Shown piece after piece: positions 1-8,201 of a DNA stretch of 64,000 bases. The notes beneath the pieces were generated by a model. That model did no database searches. It was not told the origin of the DNA and saw nothing but the letters and a program-made list of their open reading frames with translations. The position numbers and the translations under genes are program-made. The stretch is from JAFAMB01 sp963775805 (GTDB lineage Bacteria; Verrucomicrobiota; Verrucomicrobiia; Chthoniobacterales; JAFAMB01). Every line of letters begins with the position of its first letter. Within the stretch, counting starts at the first letter, position 1. The stretch is from contig CAVZKG010000001.1 of the NCBI GenBank assembly GCA_963775805.1, forward strand, positions 2,108,001-2,172,000. Reading direction: 5' to 3'.

Positions 1-2
1 TC

Positions 3-908
3 GAACAAGGAGCTGAGGATGGCCAACTAGCCTTCGACATCTTAAGCGCTCTGCCCAACGAATCACGAAATGCTGCTGGCGCGATTCATTATACAATCGT
101 CGAGCCTTTGGCTCAAAAGCAGAAACTGCAGCGAAGTCGGCTCACACCACACTTTTGCGACAAAGTCACCTGGCTGACTTCAATCGCTGAACTCGAGCCG
201 ATCGTTGGCGCCTTCATTTCAAACGAACTGGTGGACGCGATTCCGGTGGATATCGTCGAATATCGAAACGGTCGATGGTTAGAACTCCTGGTAACTCTTT
301 CCGGAGAAGAACTCCTGTTTCATCCCTTCGCAATCACTCGCCGGGAACTCGCTGAAGCGATCGAAAAAATTCCGCTTCCGCTTCCGTCTCCGTATCGAAC
401 AGAGGTTCGTCCCGCCGCAGCCGACTGGATTCAGGATGTCAGCGCCAAACTCGACCGAGGTTTTGCTCTCGTCGTTGACTATGGATACCCGCGTCGGGAA
501 TACTACAAACCCGATCGCACGGAGGGCACCTTATCGTGCTACTCGCAGCATCGGCGTTCGGATAATCCGTTCGAGCGCCCCGGCGAGATTGATATCACGT
601 CTCATGTCGATTTCACCGCATTGGCCGAATCCGCTGATCACGCCGGCTTCACGTTGGGCGGATACACCGATCAACATCACTTCATGGTTGGCGCTGCGGA
701 ATCCCGGCTACTTGCTCTGGAAAAAACCGCCGGGCAAGAAGACTCGCGCGTCGCGCGCACGACGTTTCTCCGACCCTACCTGACTCTGATGCACCCCGGC
801 CACATGGGTCTCGCTTTCAAGTATCTCCTTTTGACAAAAGGACTCACCTCCCCTCCTCTCCTCACCGGCTTCAAATTCGCCCCAACCCCTTGGCCCTCCC
901 TAGCGTAG
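3..908 (+). CDS. MidA-family (DUF185/NDUFAF7-like) SAM-dependent methyltransferase, 5' end outside window
   Basis: The frame is open from base 3 to a TAG at 906-908, so the start lies left of the window. The first visible residues read EQGAEDGQLAFDIL, the glycine-rich SAM-binding motif I of this family (usually E-x-GxGxG), followed by YTIVEPLAQKQKLQ, the motif in which a conserved E-P follows the second strand. The middle has the NELVDAIPVD block that is typical of MidA. The family includes mitochondrial NDUFAF7, which methylates a complex I subunit; the bacterial substrate is not established. The internal TTG at 108 would give 266 residues but would cut off the SAM site, so it is not the real start. 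Family assignment is firm, substrate unknown. Confidence 0.85.
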   Translation, partial: EQGAEDGQLAFDILSALPNESRNAAGAIHYTIVEPLAQKQKLQRSRLTPHFCDKVTWLTSIAELEPIVGAFISNELVDAIPVDIVEYRNGRWLELLVTLSGEELLFHPFAITRRELAEAIEKIPLPLPSPYRTEVRPAAADWIQDVSAKLDRGFALVVDYGYPRREYYKPDRTEGTLSCYSQHRRSDNPFERPGEIDITSHVDFTALAESADHAGFTLGGYTDQHHFMVGAAESRLLALEKTAGQEDSRVARTTFLRPYLTLMHPGHMGLAFKYLLLTKGLTSPPLLTGFKFAPTPWPSLA

Positions 909-1040
909 GCGCGTTCGGCGTTCGGCGTTCGAGGTTCTGTAGGATAGGCGTCTCTCGCCTGTCCAGTCTGGGCATCCATGTTCAACGCGATATCGCTCCC
1001 AGTCCGAACGGCAACCCTCGAAAAAACCCGAAACTCTGTG

Positions 1041-1180
1041 CATTCCGAGGTCCTACCAAGCCCAATGCCGATCTAACCAGGCATTCGCCGACACGCCCAT
1101 ACGCCCACACGCCAATACCGCATCCATTTGGTTGCGGCTCCTGCCGCGCTGTGTCCTCTGTGCCCTCCTCCGCGGTGAAC
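1041..1180 (+). repeat. Composite intergenic repeat, copy 1
   Basis: The stretch begins ATTCCGAGGTCCT, holds four 8-bp units of the form CGCC(G/C)(A/T)(C/T)A at 1086-1117, then CCGCATCCATTTG, TTGCGGCT and CTGCCGCGCTGTG, and ends at CGCGGTGAAC. The same order of blocks recurs at 7061-7187, and in part, inverted, at 48981-49046. The preceding 909-1040 has no gene; it contains GTTCGGC-type short repeats and a segment (about 976-1010) resembling 4127-4160. Confidence 0.75.
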
Positions 1181-1204
1181 CTTCAGAGTCGCGTGCACCA
1201 GGCA

Positions 1205-2179
1205 CTAGCTTCTTGCCGCAAAAAACTTAATCTCTCCGTCGATCATCTGGCGGTTATCCCAATCGGGAAAACCGGAGATGATTTGCGGCTTATATTCCGC
1301 AAGGATTTCTTCTCCGGATCGACCCGCCTTTCGAAGCTCGCTGACATGCCGTCCGACAGTTTCAATGTAGGAAGCCAGATTCAAAGCGATACTGATATCC
1401 CCAGGGTCGCCATGGCCAGGTACGATTGTACTGGCACCAAACCGTTGAAAGTCATTCAGAATGTTCACCCATCGGACCGCGTCGATATCCACTTCAGTTG
1501 GCGGGATCCAGGGGAAAATTGGAAACATCCGTTCTTCGATCAGGTCGCCGGCAAATAAGATGCGTTCCTCGGGCAGGAATACGACATGGTCTCCGCGCGT
1601 ATGCGCCATACCCCAATTTTGCAGCAAGACCCGCCGACCTCCCAGATCAATCTCCGATGTCGGACCATCGTAGACGAAGTGAGGCATAACGATTTGTGTG
1701 CCCTCGAGCGCGTCCACCGCGCTTTGTCGCTGTCTCTGACGAAACAGGTCTAAGAACCGTTGGCCTTTCTCCGATAGCTCATCTCTTTGGGCCCTGTTAT
1801 AGATGATCGTCGCCTCGGGACGCAAAATTTGCGCGCCATATCCGTGCTCAGGGTGGAAATGCGTGATCGTCAGCATCAACCGGCGATTCCCTGCGATTTC
1901 ATGGGCCAACTTCAGCACTCTTTCCCCGTTCGCCGGCCCGAGCCCAGTATCAATGATCAGAGCGGCGTCTTTACCCAGAACGATCCCTATATTTGGCACC
2001 AGCCAGATCCGATGATCTCGTACGACCCACACTCCGTCCGCGATCTCTTTAAGGTTCGTGGTATCAACCGTCGGAGGTGGCGGCGCATCGTCAGCGAAGG
2101 AAATTCGCGGCGCAACCGCACCGACAAACGCCGCTGCCGCTGACAGGGCAAATTGGCGTCGGGTCAATAGATTGTGCAT
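1205..2179 (-). CDS. Tat-exported MBL-fold metallohydrolase
   Basis: 324 residues. The N-terminus MHNLLTRRQFALSAAAAF carries a twin-arginine motif followed by a hydrophobic stretch ending near SFADD, so export of a folded protein to the periplasm is likely. The mature part shows MBL-fold signatures in order: LIIDTG (about 74-79), THFHPEH (106-112), a HTRGDH block, FAGDLIE and PGHG. It should be a zinc-dependent hydrolase, but the substrate cannot be told; it may resemble subclass B3 beta-lactamase relatives or quinoprotein-associated hydrolases. One odd point is that the usual HxHxDH motif is HFHPEH here, with Glu in place of Asp. It stands alone and faces the MidA gene tail to tail. Confidence 0.85.
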   Translation of the reverse strand: MHNLLTRRQFALSAAAAFVGAVAPRISFADDAPPPPTVDTTNLKEIADGVWVVRDHRIWLVPNIGIVLGKDAALIIDTGLGPANGERVLKLAHEIAGNRRLMLTITHFHPEHGYGAQILRPEATIIYNRAQRDELSEKGQRFLDLFRQRQRQSAVDALEGTQIVMPHFVYDGPTSEIDLGGRRVLLQNWGMAHTRGDHVVFLPEERILFAGDLIEERMFPIFPWIPPTEVDIDAVRWVNILNDFQRFGASTIVPGHGDPGDISIALNLASYIETVGRHVSELRKAGRSGEEILAEYKPQIISGFPDWDNRQMIDGEIKFFAARS

Positions 2180-2609
2180 ATGCGATAGGTGGGAGCGACT
2201 TATTGTTGAACGGCGCGATCAGTCATCACTGAACCTTAGCGAAAGATGCGACGGTCACCAACTTTTGATATCGAGACGCGGTTCCCCGCACAAAAGCCGT
2301 CGAATTACCTCCGATCATTGTCACCAGCCGTGCGTCACAACCACCCGATATCGTGATGGAGGATCGCGACCAGCGCCAAAAAAATGCCACGTAGTCCTCG
2401 ATGCAGTCGCGGCCCGTTTAGGAGCGCGACGCGCACGCGGAGTCTATCCTGAAATAGCGCACATGAGCCATCAACGATGGCTGGAAGATCTGAAAAGAAT
2501 TTTCGGAAAGTCAGCCTTGGAAAAGCCCTCTTTGACCTCGGAATTCGTGCACTCATCTTTCGGAAAGCCACTTGCAACAGATCGCATTCGGGCGTAGCCG
2601 TACAACGCT
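2180..2609. other. 430-bp stretch without a recognisable gene
   Basis: This holds the upstream region of the metallohydrolase (minus strand) and of the small plus-strand gene at 2610. Several short open frames cross it, none with recognisable protein features. A 44-codon frame starting ATG at 2464 (MSHQRWLEDL...) is possible but unsupported. I see no strong hairpin or repeat. Confidence 0.5.
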
Positions 2610-2846
2610 ATGATCGATCGGATCAAGTCGCTGCTCAAAGCGAAGGAATGGCACCCGTTCACCATCCACCGGCATGGTGCCGAATCGATACGCGTTAATA
2701 GTCGCGAACAGGCGTGGGTAAGCCCTTACAGCAGGTTGGTCATCGAAATTGCGCCAGGGCGTATCGAAGTATTGGGCTCTGATCAGATCAGCGGCGTCGA
2801 TGTTTCATCCATCACCTTCGCCGACATTCAAAATCAAACGGGCTAG
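2610..2846 (+). CDS. Small conserved hypothetical protein
   Basis: 78 residues starting MIDRIKSLLKAKEWHPFTIH. The arrangement, a short helix, then HPFTIH, then a beta-rich part (RVNSREQAWVSP, RLVIEIAPGRIEVL, DQISGVDV), resembles a group of small proteins common in Verrucomicrobia and Planctomycetes that read PFRPFTIHLADG...SP.GR...; I recognise the pattern but know no function. No signal peptide or membrane segment. The start is ATG with no clear ribosome binding site. It has no partner gene nearby. Confidence 0.6.
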   Translation: MIDRIKSLLKAKEWHPFTIHRHGAESIRVNSREQAWVSPYSRLVIEIAPGRIEVLGSDQISGVDVSSITFADIQNQTG

Positions 2847-2963
2847 AAAAACTGCTGGCGCAGGCGTTGTTCTATCAACTATTTGGGGACAGCGTTTGAT
2901 AATTCGCTGACTGACTTTTTATACCAAGCTGGTGTTTTGTAGCGCCTGAGGAAGAAAATTGTT

Positions 2964-3420
2964 TTAAGCACTTCCTCCAAAGCTCTTGATCCGAAGACGC
3001 CCCATACAGAATAGTGCGGCTGGCGCGAGGCCTGACGCGGCAACGATGAAGAGATTTTCGATCGTCATGACAATCTGACTTGCGCTCAACCCCGCGACGC
3101 TAAGTCGAGTCAAGACGATGGTGTAAACAAAAGTACTGGTTCCCCAAAGTAGTTCACTGACGGCGATTGGATAAGTAATTTCCAAAAGGGGGCCAAAGAC
3201 CTTGGCGATGCCGGTTCCGGGCAGCGGCCAATGCCACCTCAAACCTTTTTCCTTGCGGTAGAGACACACCAGCAATGTCAGGAGAAGAAATGGAAGCACC
3301 ACGTTGCCGCAGAGGAACATGCTGCACCTACGCCAGATTGCTAGTCTTTAGTCCAGGCGCAAATTTACCGTTGGAACCCAAAGCCCAATTGGACGCTATC
3401 CAATCAGCGGGGTTTGATAG
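2964..3420 (-). pseudogene. MATE-family efflux transporter remnant
   Basis: The continuous part (2964-3320, 118 residues) has the hydrophobic pattern and motifs of the central part of a MATE transporter, e.g. FGPLLEITYPIAVSELLW (start of the second six-helix half) and two further membrane segments. MATE proteins are usually about 450 residues, so most of the gene is absent. Reading back from 3320, the frame continues for a few codons and meets a stop; in another frame, 3330-3420 gives NPADWIASNWALGSNGKF, which resembles the loop before that half (N..LD..LIFG.FG). So at least one frameshift separates two recognisable pieces. The remnant looks inactive. Confidence 0.55.
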
Positions 3421-3546
3421 CCTCAGCGGCCGTCTTGGAAAACTGCACGGCCGATTTTGCAGAAATTATGGCAACCCGAAGAATTCTGCTAACAATGCGT
3501 TCGACGGTCATGGCCGGAAATCTTTCAGCGTCGTCAGCGTTGCGGC

Positions 3547-4050
3547 CTAATCATTCTCTGCCGGCAAAGTAAACTCCTGATAGTCCCGTCCAAGTTCGCC
3601 GCAAAGCGCTTCCACGACTAATTCGTGGTCCGCCCGCTGCGGAAGACCAGAAACTGTCACAGACCCGATTACACCAACTTGCGCGACCCTTAACGGAAAC
3701 GAGCCGCCATGAGACGCATAGTCCGACTGTTGAAGCGCAAATTTATCGGTCAAATTTGAATTGGACTGTCTGAGTTCCAGACCAACGGCGTAGGAGCTTC
3801 GGAGAAACCGCGCTACGACATTCGCTTTACGCCGAACCCACTCGGCATTATCGGGCGTGCTGCCTTTCAAGGCAGTATAGAACACCGGCTGGCCAAAGCG
3901 CCGGATGTCAATCGCGACCGGCATCTGTCGTCCCGACGCGAGATCGCGCAATCGCGATCCAAGTCTCCATGCAAGCTCCGCATCAAATTCAGAGAACACC
4001 AGCTCTTCCTCTTGTTTGGCGATTATCAAAAGATCTCGGGTCGGATTCAT
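3547..4050 (-). CDS. UPF0303 / GlcG-HbpS-like heme-degrading-domain protein
   Basis: 167 residues, ATG start at 4050. The sequence matches the UPF0303 family throughout: a leading helical part, LGSRLRDLA, PVAIDIRRFGQPVFY, the block DNAEWVRRKANVV, SYAVG near the middle, the ASHGGSFPLRV motif, and a C-terminal IGSVTVSGLPQRADHELVVEAL. The family is structurally related to GlcG/HbpS proteins, some of which bind heme or cobalamin; the role of UPF0303 itself is not settled. Cytoplasmic, with no export signal. It is a single gene with a repeat-rich region upstream. Confidence 0.85.
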   Translation of the reverse strand: MNPTRDLLIIAKQEEELVFSEFDAELAWRLGSRLRDLASGRQMPVAIDIRRFGQPVFYTALKGSTPDNAEWVRRKANVVARFLRSSYAVGLELRQSNSNLTDKFALQQSDYASHGGSFPLRVAQVGVIGSVTVSGLPQRADHELVVEALCGELGRDYQEFTLPAEND

Positions 4051-4199
4051 CGAATGAAGATGATATAATTATTTTCTAAATAAAGCCCATCGATTCTGGT
4101 GGTTTCTGCGCGTCCATGTCTCTGCAGCGAGTTCAACGCGACATCGCTCGGGTCCGGACAGCCGGACCCAAAATTACAAATCTCTGTGCCCTCTGCGCC

Positions 4200-4232
4200 T
4201 TGTATCTTCCTTGTATCTTCCTTGTATCTTCC
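4200..4232 (+). repeat. 11-bp tandem repeat, 3 copies
   Basis: Three exact copies of TTGTATCTTCC followed by a partial TTG. It follows the phrase CTCTGTGCCCTCTGCGCC, which resembles the CTCTGTGTCCTC phrases found in the other intergenic repeats of this window. Confidence 0.9.
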
Positions 4233-4289
4233 TTGTTCTGACATTTTACCCCCTTTTGAAGCCGCCCGGAAGGGCGGAAGCTTAAGACG

Positions 4290-4515
4290 AAGTTTTGGCT
4301 GAGAGAGGAGGAGAACTCGCTTGGCGCCTCGGTCTAGAACCTGTCACAAAGATTGGCTCCTCGCTCTCTCTAGCCGCTTCTTCCTTTAAAACTGAACCGT
4401 ATCATTGGTAACAAGATCATTAGATTTTGGTGTTCTGATCGATCTTGGAAGCCTGCATTGACAAGGATCGTTTTGGAAGAGGCCCTGCCGAAGCTTCTTT
4501 AGAAAGACTCCAGCA
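4290..4515 (+). ncRNA. Candidate IS110 bridge RNA region
   Basis: IS110-family elements are known to encode a structured bridge (seek) RNA from a noncoding end; in the IS110 group this is upstream of the transposase. Here about 225 bases before the ATG hold no gene and contain a purine-rich arm at 4301-4313 able to pair with a pyrimidine-rich arm at 4357-4370 (GAGGAG with CTCCTC, then GAGAG with CTCTC). No internal guide loops were matched to target sequence, so this is a positional and structural guess. Confidence 0.25.
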
Positions 4516-5527
4516 ATGAAAACACTCTACTTCCTGGGTTTTGACGTCGCAAAACATTATTGCGACTTCGCTCTGCTCAATGCCAACGCGGCGTTGCTCT
4601 GGCGTGGGCGATTTGAAAATAATCAGACGCAGATCAATCGATTCGTCGATTCGCTCAAAAGCCGAAAATTCGATCTTAAAAGAGTCCTTTTCGGATTAGA
4701 AGCCACTGGCATTTACTCTCAGAGACTGCTTGGCAGCCTTCAGCAGCTTCAACTGGCAGCTTGTCTGCTTAATCCTGCTCAGGTCAAATATTTCGGTATC
4801 TCCAAACTGCGCCGTTCAAAGAATGATTCCTGCGACGCTTTGCTTATCGCTCACTATCTGCTGGAGCGTCGCCCAGCTGCTACCAAGCCCTTAAGCACAG
4901 CTGAAGCACAGCTCAAAGAGCTTGTCGTCGCTCGTGAGAGCCTTTGCAGCGATTTGGTGCGTCAGAAAAATCGCAGGGAAAAACATCGCCTCTTATCCGA
5001 CAAGCTCCCTGCCATTGTCCTGCAGCAAGGACTGGAACGTATCAAGCAGTTCAAACTCTGGATTAACCAACTCGACCACCAAATTGCTGGAGCTTATCGA
5101 TTCGGATCCGGTTTTAAAAACTCGTTGCCAATTGCTCTGCTCCATCCCGGGTATCGCACTTTGCTCTGCCGCCAAAATCCTTTCCCAACTTGCCGGTAAA
5201 GACTTTGAGTCCGCTCATCAATTGGTTCTCTACTGCGGACTCAACCCAAGACAGAACCAGTCTGGCCAATCCAATCGCTCAAGCCCCATTTCCAAGGTCG
5301 GCAATGCCCTTTTACGCAAAGCCCTCTTCATGCCTGCCGCTGTTGCCTCCCGTCATTGCGCTCCCATCAAACTCTGGAGCCAACTCCTTCAGCGTCGACG
5401 TCCTGACCTTTCCAAGCTCTCCATCCGCACCGCCGTCATGCACAAGCTCCTGCGCATCATCTTCGCCGTCCTCCACAAACAAACTCCCTTCGACCCTCAA
5501 CTCATCGCTGTCTCAAACTTCCCTTGA
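4516..5527 (+). pseudogene. IS110-family transposase, frameshifted
   Basis: The first frame (from ATG 4516) carries the DEDD catalytic domain: FDVAK with Asp10, GLEATGIYS with Glu62, and KNDSCDALLIA with Asp104 and Asp107. It loses sense near base 5085 and ends at 5199. The second frame picks up at once with LELIDSDPVLKT and continues through the C-terminal IS116/IS110/IS902 domain (CSIPGI, YCGLNPRQNQSG, ISKVGNALLRKAL) to 5527. Joined, the two give about 335 residues, a normal length for the family. The shift is +1 (one extra or two missing bases). No slippery run is evident, so this is more likely damage than programmed recoding. Confidence 0.85.
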
Positions 5528-5621
5528 CACCCAAGACCGTATCTTTGTGGTTAATGTACTTCCCCCGAAAAAACGGACACGAGTGTGTTTGGTTTTTCTC
5601 GCTTGTTATAGAAGCAGAAGG

Positions 5622-6596
5622 CTAGGCTGCGGTCAAGGTCGCAAGCCGGCATAAACGGCCTCCTTCCCGCGCTGAGCGCGGGCCCCTTCCATTTATTCCG
5701 TTTGCTCGCTTGACCTTCGCCCCACCTTCTGCACAGAGGGTAGCTGTAACTTTTTCTTTCGAAAAAGTGGTTCTTTTTTCTGATTGATAACGGGATTCAT
5801 ACTGACGAGGGCTCTGATATCCTAACGCACTGTGAAGACGTTGGTTGTTGTAGTAGACCTCGATGTACTCGAAAATGGTACTTCGGGCTTGGGCCTTGGA
5901 TTCAAAACAGTTGCTGACCGGAAAACATTCTGTTTTTAAGCTGCTGAAGAACGCTTCGGCTTTAGCGTTTTCATAACAGTTCCCTCGAGCGCTCATACTC
6001 GGGATGGCTTGGATCACCTCAAGCGGTTTGCGCACCAGCTGACTGGTGTACTGGCAACCTCGGTCAGAATGAAAGTATAGACCAACTCGGGGCTGACGCA
6101 GCACCAGGGCGTTTTGCAGCGCCTGGTGCACCAAAGCGGCCTCGAGCCGATCGTCCAACTTCCAGCCGACCACTCGGCGACTGAAAAGGTCCAAAATCAC
6201 CGCCAGGTAGGTAATATCGCTGACCCAAATCTGATTGGGCCGCTGAGACACCAGATTGGCGATCCGATTGGGCTCCGCTCGCTCGGCGGCTACAGTCGTC
6301 TTAGGACGAAAAGCCCGTTTTTTACGTGCCACCAGTTGCTGCTGGCGCATCAGCCGGGCCACTCGGTTTTTGCCTACGCGCCGGCCCTCCTGGCGCAGCG
6401 CCCGCGTCACTCGGGGGCTGCCGTAGCGCTGGGCATGGGCCTTAAAGACCTGTTCGATCTTTTGCATCAATTCTCTTTGTTCCCTGGCTCGCCGGCTCTC
6501 CTGCCCGCTTCTCCATCGGTAAAAGGCGCTGCGAGATACCCTCAATGCCGAACAACTTTCCTTGACCCCGTACTGAACCGATAATTGCTCGATCAT
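5622..6596 (-). CDS. IS3-family transposase OrfB (DDE integrase domain)
   Basis: 324 residues. An HTH_21-type N-terminal part (SCSALRVSRSAFYRW, then YGSPRVTRALRQEG) precedes the rve integrase core: QIWVSDITYL with the first Asp, YFHSDRGCQYTS with the second, and NCYENAKAEAFFSSLK with the Glu. Between the first Asp motif and AVILDLFSRRVVGW, the usual block of about nine residues (like PT.EGWLYL) is missing, so the core is shortened. The C-terminal tail of about 50 residues after YQSPRQYESRY is unlike the family and runs nearly to the element's end. It is probably made as an OrfAB fusion by frameshifting from OrfA. Confidence 0.85.
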   Translation of the reverse strand: MIEQLSVQYGVKESCSALRVSRSAFYRWRSGQESRRAREQRELMQKIEQVFKAHAQRYGSPRVTRALRQEGRRVGKNRVARLMRQQQLVARKKRAFRPKTTVAAERAEPNRIANLVSQRPNQIWVSDITYLAVILDLFSRRVVGWKLDDRLEAALVHQALQNALVLRQPRVGLYFHSDRGCQYTSQLVRKPLEVIQAIPSMSARGNCYENAKAEAFFSSLKTECFPVSNCFESKAQARSTIFEYIEVYYNNQRLHSALGYQSPRQYESRYQSEKRTTFSKEKVTATLCAEGGAKVKRANGINGRGPRSAREGGRLCRLATLTAA

Positions 6597-6952
6597 CGCA
6601 TACCGGGATTCGGTTCTTCCCCCAGGATGCTCATCGCTTTTTTTAGGATCTCGCGTTGCCTCTTGAGATACTCAATCTCTTTATGCTGCTCCCGGATGAT
6701 CTTCGCCATTTCTTCCGGGCTTTTCATCTCGCCTTCGATTTGAGCCGGCTTCATCTGACCCAGATATGCCTTTCTCCACAGGTTCAAACTGTACTCGCTG
6801 ACATCCAGTTCCCGCGCCACTTGCCGCTGTGTTTTGCCGCTATGGATCATCAGCTCCACCGCTTGGCGCTTGAAATCCTCCCCATATCTTCGGGCCATCT
6901 TACTCTTCTTCACGGTTGTGCTCATTTTACTTTGAGTTCCCGTGTCCGCCAA
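6593..6952 (-). CDS. IS3-family transposase OrfA (HTH_Tnp_1)
   Basis: 119 residues as far as the TGA at 6593-6595. A helix-turn-helix of the Tnp_1 type (YGEDFKRQAVELM, TQRQVARELDVSEYSLNLWRK) is followed by a leucine-zipper-like coil (EEMAKIIREQHKEIEYLKRQREILKKA) used for dimerisation. The true start may be an internal Met (MSTT or MARRYGEDF) because the first 20 residues are not part of the family. It overlaps OrfB by 4 nt. Confidence 0.85.
   Translation of the reverse strand: MADTGTQSKMSTTVKKSKMARRYGEDFKRQAVELMIHSGKTQRQVARELDVSEYSLNLWRKAYLGQMKPAQIEGEMKSPEEMAKIIREQHKEIEYLKRQREILKKAMSILGEEPNPGMR
6637..6644 (-). promoter_or_regulatory. A7 slippery site for -1 frameshifting (OrfA to OrfB)
   Basis: On the minus strand the OrfA codons CTA AAA AAA GCG contain seven A residues (T run 6638-6644). 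After a -1 slip the frame reads AGC GAT GAG CAT ... TAT GCG ATG ATC GAG without a stop, directly into OrfB. This is the standard way IS3 elements make the fused transposase. Confidence 0.75.
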
Positions 6953-7060
6953 ATCGGGGGAGGTTCATAATCCAATCCTCTGTGTCCTCCTCCGCTCCTC
7001 TGCGCACTCCTGCTCCGTGTCTCCGTACTACAATGGTTGGAAATCTTGTTTTTCCGCGAG

Positions 7061-7187
7061 GATTCCGAGGTCCTCCCCAGCCTAATCCCAACCTAATCAG
7101 GTATACGCCTACACGCCGATACGCCCACACGCCGACACCGCAACCATTTGCTTGCGGCTACTGCCGCGCTGTGCCTCCGTGGTGAAC
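7061..7187 (+). repeat. Composite intergenic repeat, copy 2
   Basis: Same block order as 1041-1180: ATTCCGAGGTCCT, four 8-bp units at 7106-7137 (CGCCTACA, CGCCGATA, CGCCCACA, CGCCGACA), CCGCAACCATTTG, TTGCGGCT, CTGCCGCGCTGTG and GTGGTGAAC. The 93 bases between the IS3 end and this copy are also repeat-like (CTCTGTGTCCTCC type). The right end of the copy overlaps the last codons of the LacI-type gene. Confidence 0.8.
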
Positions 7188-8201
7188 ACCCGTGCTTTTC
7201 CTTTTTACTAGGACTGGTTTCACGATGTAACGCCTCGGAGCGGCGTTTGGCTGATTCATTAATTCTGACAAATACTCCACACCGACCTCACCAAGCGCCG
7301 AAAAGTCCTGATAAATCGTCGACAACGGAGGATTGTAAAACTCGGTCTCCGGCAACCCGTCAAATCCCAGCACCGAGACTTCTTCAGGAACCTTGATGCC
7401 GTGATCGCTGAATGCACTAAGCACCCCCAATGCCATATGATCATTTGCCACAACCACGGCCGAAAATTCGCCTCGATGAGAACGGATCAAATCAGTTGCC
7501 GCTTCATACCCGCTTAGCGGCGTCCAGTCTCCTTCATAGATAGGCCCAGGGGAAAGTCCGGCGCGCTTCAGCGCTTTCATCCAACCTTCCTTCCGTAATC
7601 TCGCGGCACGCCAGCCGGTCGGTCCCGAAATGAATGCGATGCGACGATGTCCGAGCGCAGTGAGGTGGCGAATGGCCAGGATTGCCCCCTTGCCTTGATC
7701 GACCAAAACGGATGGCAAATCCGACCCTAGGTCGACATCGATCGCGATGAATGGAATTTCTTTCTGTGCATTACGAATGAAGTCCATATCCAGATCGAGT
7801 GGAACGAGAATGACAATGCCATCCACCTGACGCGCACAGAGTTCCTCAAACGCCCTTCGAATCTCATCAGCATTCACATTCGCAAGCTCCGCGACCATCA
7901 CATTGTATCCGTGCTTTTTGGCTGCTTGTTCGACGCCCAACATGATCCGGACCGGACCGTAATAGAGCATGGAACCGATGAACCCTATGATTCTCGACCT
8001 CCGGCTCGCCAGATGCCGGGCAGCAACATTCGGTCTGTAACGAAGCTCGATCATGGCATTAGTGACGCGCGCGCGAGTTTCTGTCTTCACGTGCGCGTTT
8101 CCGTTCACGACACGGGAGACTGTCTGATACGAAACAGCCGCTTTCGCAGCGACATCTTTGATCGTGGGAGCTTTAGAATGCCTGAATGCTTTCGCTGACA
8201 T
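7158..8201 (-). CDS. LacI-family transcriptional regulator
   Basis: 347 residues, ATG at 8201. The N-terminal helix-turn-helix reads TIKDVAAKAAVSYQTVSRVVNG (about 13-34), with the hinge RYRPNVAARHLASRRS, followed by a periplasmic-binding-protein-like effector domain (IGFIGSMLYYGP, DGIVILVPLD, GHRRIAFISGP, VVVANDHMALGVL, VSVLGFDGLPETEFYNPPLSTI). It likely represses the divergent sugar transport and beta-galactosidase genes at 8413-13749. The last residues (GVHHGGTARQ and the stop) are written in the composite intergenic repeat, so the natural C-terminus has been replaced or extended; the effector domain itself looks complete. Confidence 0.92.
   Translation of the reverse strand: MSAKAFRHSKAPTIKDVAAKAAVSYQTVSRVVNGNAHVKTETRARVTNAMIELRYRPNVAARHLASRRSRIIGFIGSMLYYGPVRIMLGVEQAAKKHGYNVMVAELANVNADEIRRAFEELCARQVDGIVILVPLDLDMDFIRNAQKEIPFIAIDVDLGSDLPSVLVDQGKGAILAIRHLTALGHRRIAFISGPTGWRAARLRKEGWMKALKRAGLSPGPIYEGDWTPLSGYEAATDLIRSHRGEFSAVVVANDHMALGVLSAFSDHGIKVPEEVSVLGFDGLPETEFYNPPLSTIYQDFSALGEVGVEYLSELMNQPNAAPRRYIVKPVLVKRKSTGVHHGGTARQ

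Larger units (their letters stand above)
4051..4515. other. 465-bp noncoding stretch before the IS110 transposase
   Basis: Contents in order: a block resembling copy-1 upstream sequence (GTTCAACGCGACATCGCTC near 4130); an 11-bp tandem repeat at 4200-4232; a perfect 6-bp stem with a GGAA loop at 4262-4277 (CCGCCC/GGGCGG); an imperfect long hairpin with arms 4301-4313 and 4357-4370; then AT-richer sequence leading to the transposase. The exact left end of the IS110 element is not visible because this family has no long inverted repeats. Confidence 0.6.
5555..6967 (-). mobile_element. IS3-family insertion sequence with inverted repeats and 3-bp target duplication
   Basis: Left end TGTACTTCCCCCGA then CGGACACG (5555-5581) matches the reverse complement of the right end, TGAACCTCCCCCGA then CGGACACG (6941-6967), with a few mismatches. 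The bases flanking the element are TAA on both sides (5552-5554 and 6968-6970), as expected for the 3-bp duplication of this family. The element is 1413 bp with two overlapping reading frames on the minus strand. Its left end lies 27 bp beyond the stop of the IS110 transposase, so it may have landed in or beside that element's right end. Confidence 0.9.

Noticed and set aside
890..1558. Plus-strand open frame of 222 codons
   Set aside because: It is the opposite-strand shadow of the repeat region and of the metallohydrolase gene, with no protein features.
4516..5199. Programmed frameshift in the IS110 transposase
   Set aside because: No slippery run or stimulating structure is visible near 5085, and intact IS110 genes use a single frame; damage is the simpler reading.
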